Assembly: GCA_904394215.1 (NCBI GenBank) | Contig: CAJFNF010000007.1 | Span: 1 to 63,135, forward strand | Length of the DNA: 63,135 nucleotides | Source of the DNA: an uncultured Faecalibacterium sp. | Lineage (GTDB): Bacteria > Bacillota > Clostridia > Oscillospirales > Ruminococcaceae | Reading direction: 5' to 3' | In this document: piece after piece, positions 61,884-63,135 of the stretch | Layout: the number at the start of each line of letters is the position of its first letter | Numbering within the stretch: the stretch's first letter is position 1 | The notes under the pieces: generated by a model | The model's database searches: none | What the model was told of the DNA's origin: nothing | The model's input: only the letters and a program-made list of their open reading frames with translations | Translations under genes and position numbers: made by a program

Positions 61884-63135
<1,252 letters not shown>

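Overview
The window is GC-rich (third codon positions are almost all G or C), tightly packed, and reads as chromosome of a Gram-positive gut anaerobe of the Oscillospiraceae/Ruminococcaceae (Faecalibacterium, Subdoligranulum or Gemmiger type). The reasons are a T-box in front of alaS, ECF-type ThiT and QueT transporters under TPP and preQ1-III riboswitches, a class III fructose bisphosphatase, a group-B-like [FeFe] hydrogenase and an RNase M5-like gene. The preQ1-III class was described from Faecalibacterium and relatives. The species assignment is inference; no rRNA lies in the window.

Layout. 0.1-3.9 kb: RpiR regulator, two-component pair, monofunctional transglycosylase. 4.2-6.5 kb: short UppS-like enzyme with a HicB-like protein, tRNA-Pro, a small HAD/PH gene pair. 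6.5-14.5 kb: one long minus-strand operon led by a T-box (alaS, HIT, PRTase, comEC, holA, rnmV-like). 14.5-21.6 kb: walJ-like, murA, fbp, a PflX-like radical SAM gene, a repeat-filled gap, a beta-lactamase-fold gene. 21.7-22.8 kb: TPP riboswitch-thiT and tRNA-Ala. 22.9-30.4 kb is accessory: a SIR2-STAND defence-type gene with two frameshifts, a frameshifted LysR gene, and an exported FMN/FAD reductase with a TPR partner. 30.6-43.0 kb: a minus-strand cluster of ten genes. Seven of their products carry zinc ribbons, several joined across one membrane helix to outer domains (subtilisin-VWA, YkuD-like, TPR/MORN, propeller-like). The cluster also encodes a double-glycine-leader protein and two membrane proteins. 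43.5-54.9 kb: M32 carboxypeptidase, plsY-der-DUF512, yceD-rpmF, pgi, dacF-like, mtaB. 55-63.1 kb: hydrogenase, a secreted protein, PLP-salvage kinase, trmL, degV, queT, HAD, and secA running off the end.

Most of the housekeeping half concerns cell envelope and translation (murA, transglycosylase, D,D-carboxypeptidase, plsY, UppS-like, secA; alaS, der, mtaB, trmL, rpmF, tRNAs).

The least explained parts are (i) a structured repeat present three times (4.0, 20.6 and 60.1 kb), whose hairpin stems differ by compensatory changes; (ii) two terminal-inverted-repeat elements of about 470 and 240 bp, each downstream of a 42-bp hairpin repeat that starts exactly on a stop codon; (iii) the zinc-ribbon surface-protein cluster; and (iv) three homopolymer frameshifts clustered in the SIR2-STAND/LysR region.
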